Below are positions 62,389-64,000 of a stretch of 64,000 nt of DNA, piece after piece. The position numbers and the translations under genes are program-made. The DNA comes from M30B19 sp041741535 (GTDB taxonomy: Bacteria; Planctomycetota; Planctomycetia; Pirellulales; Pirellulaceae): NCBI GenBank assembly GCA_041741535.1, contig JBGSJV010000015.1, forward strand, positions 27,212 to 91,211. Reading direction: 5' to 3'. The notes below the pieces were generated by a model that saw nothing but the letters and a program-made list of their open reading frames with translations, had not been told where the DNA came from and ran no database searches. The stretch's first letter is position 1, and each line of letters opens with the position of its first letter.

Positions 62389-63871
62389 CGTGGCATTAAA
62401 TCCCTCGCACGAACCCAATCTACCGCTATTTCGCAACAGCCTTCCCGGAGCCTTGACCCACAGTCCGGATGGTGACGCAAATGATACGCTGGCGATTCCT
62501 TGGTTATCACCCGATCGCCTGACCGTTAGCTTTGCCCCGGACGGCACCAAAATTTCCACGTATTCCAGCAACTTGTTTTCGGCTTTTGCGAACACGATTG
62601 CAGCGAGTGAAATTGAATCCACGATCCTGAGGGCTTTTCAGCAGTGGTCGCGCGAGGCTTCGATCAATGTCGGTTACCGCTCGGACGTTGGAGAAGCGTT
62701 TGGAATCAGCGGTCCGACGCAGGGTGACTCGCGATTCGGCGACATACGCATTGGTGCTATCCCCATGGCCAGTGACACGTTGGCGGTCACCGTACGGCAC
62801 GATCCTGTCGTCTCCGGCACATGGGCTGGCGATATCTTATTCAACTCCAAGGCCGTTTTCCGTAACGTCACCGAGTTGTATTCCGTCGCACTTCATGAGA
62901 TCGGACATGCACTCGGGCTATCTCACTCCACGGCAGCAGCTTCGGTGATGAACCCGAGCAGTATCAATTCTCGATTGACCGCGCAAGATATCAGCGATCT
63001 ACGAGCAATCTATGGCAACCGCTCCTTGGACCCGGCAGATCTACCTGGAAAAAACAATGACCAATGGGACGCTGCCACTCGCATTCGAAACACGGGTAGC
63101 GTCGGCGGACGAGTACCGTTGATTGTCTATGGCGATTTGCACTCCGCCACCGATGTCGACTATTTCGAACTGCCGCCGTTGTCGGACTACAGCGGACCCA
63201 TCGAATTTGAGCTGATCACGGCAGGAATTAGCCTGGCCCGGGTGAATCTCCGTGTTTACCGGGAAGATGGTTCGGAGGTCGGGTCGGCAGTCACAACAGG
63301 TTCCCGAGGCGGACGAGTCGTTATCCGAGTTCCGTCCGCAGCGGACGGTGAAAGCTATTTTGCCCGCATCAACTCGGCGGACCAATCGGAGTTTGCAATT
63401 GGTAGTTACGCATTAAAGACAGTTCTATCGGCCAACAATACCGCTGGGTCGGAATTGACGGAACGAGTGGTTACGGGAAAGTTTTGGCAATTGAAGCAAC
63501 AAGACGTCCAGAACATTTTTTTGCAGCCAAGCAACTACTTTTTCAACGAAGAGTTGTCAATGAACGACACGTTTGCGACTGCTGAGAAAATGAAGGATCG
63601 AGCGGGGTACACTCGGGGTAGCCATTTTGAAATCTACGGCAGTTTCTCGTACGTGAATGATCGAGACGTTTATTCGTTCCAAGCGCCGCGGAATATTCTG
63701 CGGCAATCTGCAATGACATTGCAACTCATGACTCTGGAACGTTCGCGACTGGTTCAACGGTTGGAAATATTCGACTCCAACCAAGTTGCAGTGCCGTTCG
63801 AGATCCTTGTCAACGGCAACGGACTTTTGACGGTCCAAATAAGTGGAGTCGTCGGCAAGCAAAACCAATAA
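62381..63871 (+). CDS. Matrixin-like zinc metalloprotease
   Basis: A 496-residue protein starting at MSDVALNPSHEPNLPLF; its ATG lies within the end of the kinase gene (eight-base overlap, ATGAGTGA), with GGAG just upstream. The zinc motif HEIGHALGLSHS (His172, His176, His182) and the following VMNPSS Met-turn are of the M10/matrixin type. No signal peptide is visible, yet planctomycete relatives are usually exported, so secretion by another route is possible. The C-terminal half consists of PPC-like beta domains (DVDYFELPPLSDYSGPIEFELITAG, ASF-type repeats). The protein ends at VVGKQNQ, earlier than many relatives, so the C-terminus may be shortened. Confidence 0.85.
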   Translation: MSDVALNPSHEPNLPLFRNSLPGALTHSPDGDANDTLAIPWLSPDRLTVSFAPDGTKISTYSSNLFSAFANTIAASEIESTILRAFQQWSREASINVGYRSDVGEAFGISGPTQGDSRFGDIRIGAIPMASDTLAVTVRHDPVVSGTWAGDILFNSKAVFRNVTELYSVALHEIGHALGLSHSTAAASVMNPSSINSRLTAQDISDLRAIYGNRSLDPADLPGKNNDQWDAATRIRNTGSVGGRVPLIVYGDLHSATDVDYFELPPLSDYSGPIEFELITAGISLARVNLRVYREDGSEVGSAVTTGSRGGRVVIRVPSAADGESYFARINSADQSEFAIGSYALKTVLSANNTAGSELTERVVTGKFWQLKQQDVQNIFLQPSNYFFNEELSMNDTFATAEKMKDRAGYTRGSHFEIYGSFSYVNDRDVYSFQAPRNILRQSAMTLQLMTLERSRLVQRLEIFDSNQVAVPFEILVNGNGLLTVQISGVVGKQNQ

Positions 63872-63924
63872 GGCTTTGACTTCGCGGAGCGACGGTAGGA
63901 GCGGAGCCGAAGGTCAAGGCCTTT
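63870..63924 (+). terminator. Inverted repeat after the matrixin gene
   Basis: AAGGCTTTGAC (63870-63880) pairs with GTCAAGGCCTT (63913-63923) over 11 base pairs, one of them G-T, and the pairing continues with TTCG against CGAA around a bulge. It overlaps the end of the gene and could end transcription of the sigma/kinase/matrixin operon. The last ~75 bases of the window hold nothing else I can identify. Confidence 0.5.
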
Positions 63925-64000
63925 GTTCAAGAAGCCCGAGGGCAATTGCCTCAGATCACGATCTCTAACCATTTTGACTATGGGTTTTTAAATCTTGGCA

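Overview
The window looks like a chromosomal segment of a planctomycete, most likely in or near the Pirellulaceae. This rests on protein content, not on a database search: an SHD1-domain secreted protein, a DUF1080 (3-keto-disaccharide hydrolase) protein, a cytochrome c/copper-monooxygenase protein with EF-hands, several ECF sigma factors beside very large membrane Ser/Thr kinases, a Val/Thr-rich YTV-like surface protein, a YjfB-like small protein and many secreted proteins of unknown function. Genes lie on both strands, start codons include several GTGs, and many secreted proteins begin with clear signal peptides. I see no tRNA, rRNA, CRISPR array or complete insertion sequence.

Layout. 1-6.6 kb, minus strand: an edge-truncated WD40-like protein, an SHD1 protein, and a tight operon of ECF sigma, membrane anti-sigma-like protein, cytochrome c/Cu(II) monooxygenase-like protein and redoxin. 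7-9.3 kb: a D-Ala-D-Ala-ligase-like ATP-grasp protein translationally coupled to a zinc metallopeptidase. 9.5-18.6 kb: a small helical protein with a decapitated HNH nuclease fused to the start of ribD; a LamG/purple-acid-phosphatase-like protein followed by an unknown gene and then a second orphan copy of the phosphatase 3' end; a DUF1080 protein; an intact HNH/small-protein pair; a YjfB-like peptide; and a small caspase-like protein. 18.7-35.2 kb is mainly housekeeping: ppc, purB, an isocitrate-dehydrogenase-like gene, a lipoate-ligase-like gene, ftsH (with a changed Walker B motif), a BON protein and a treZ-like GH13 enzyme, mixed with an NHL-repeat protein and two repetitive or unknown secreted proteins.

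35.2-48 kb is accessory: a GC-rich repeat cluster, secreted proteins of unknown function, an ECF sigma reduced to its N-terminal half, a three-gene PIN-toxin operon between two near-identical 48-bp direct repeats, a palindromic MITE-like element, DUF4058, and a histidine-phosphatase lipoprotein. 48-64 kb carries two signalling blocks. In the first a 1702-residue kinase is followed by a small proline-rich peptide and an ECF sigma. In the second an ECF sigma, a 1007-residue TPR kinase and a matrixin-like protease overlap in one operon. Between them sit an alpha/beta hydrolase, a Uma2-type protein and a secreted beta-propeller-like protein.

The recurring theme is sigma factor plus membrane partner controlling secreted proteins, together with traces of gene loss: a truncated HNH, a truncated sigma, an orphan phosphatase tail, and dispersed repeats at the junctions.
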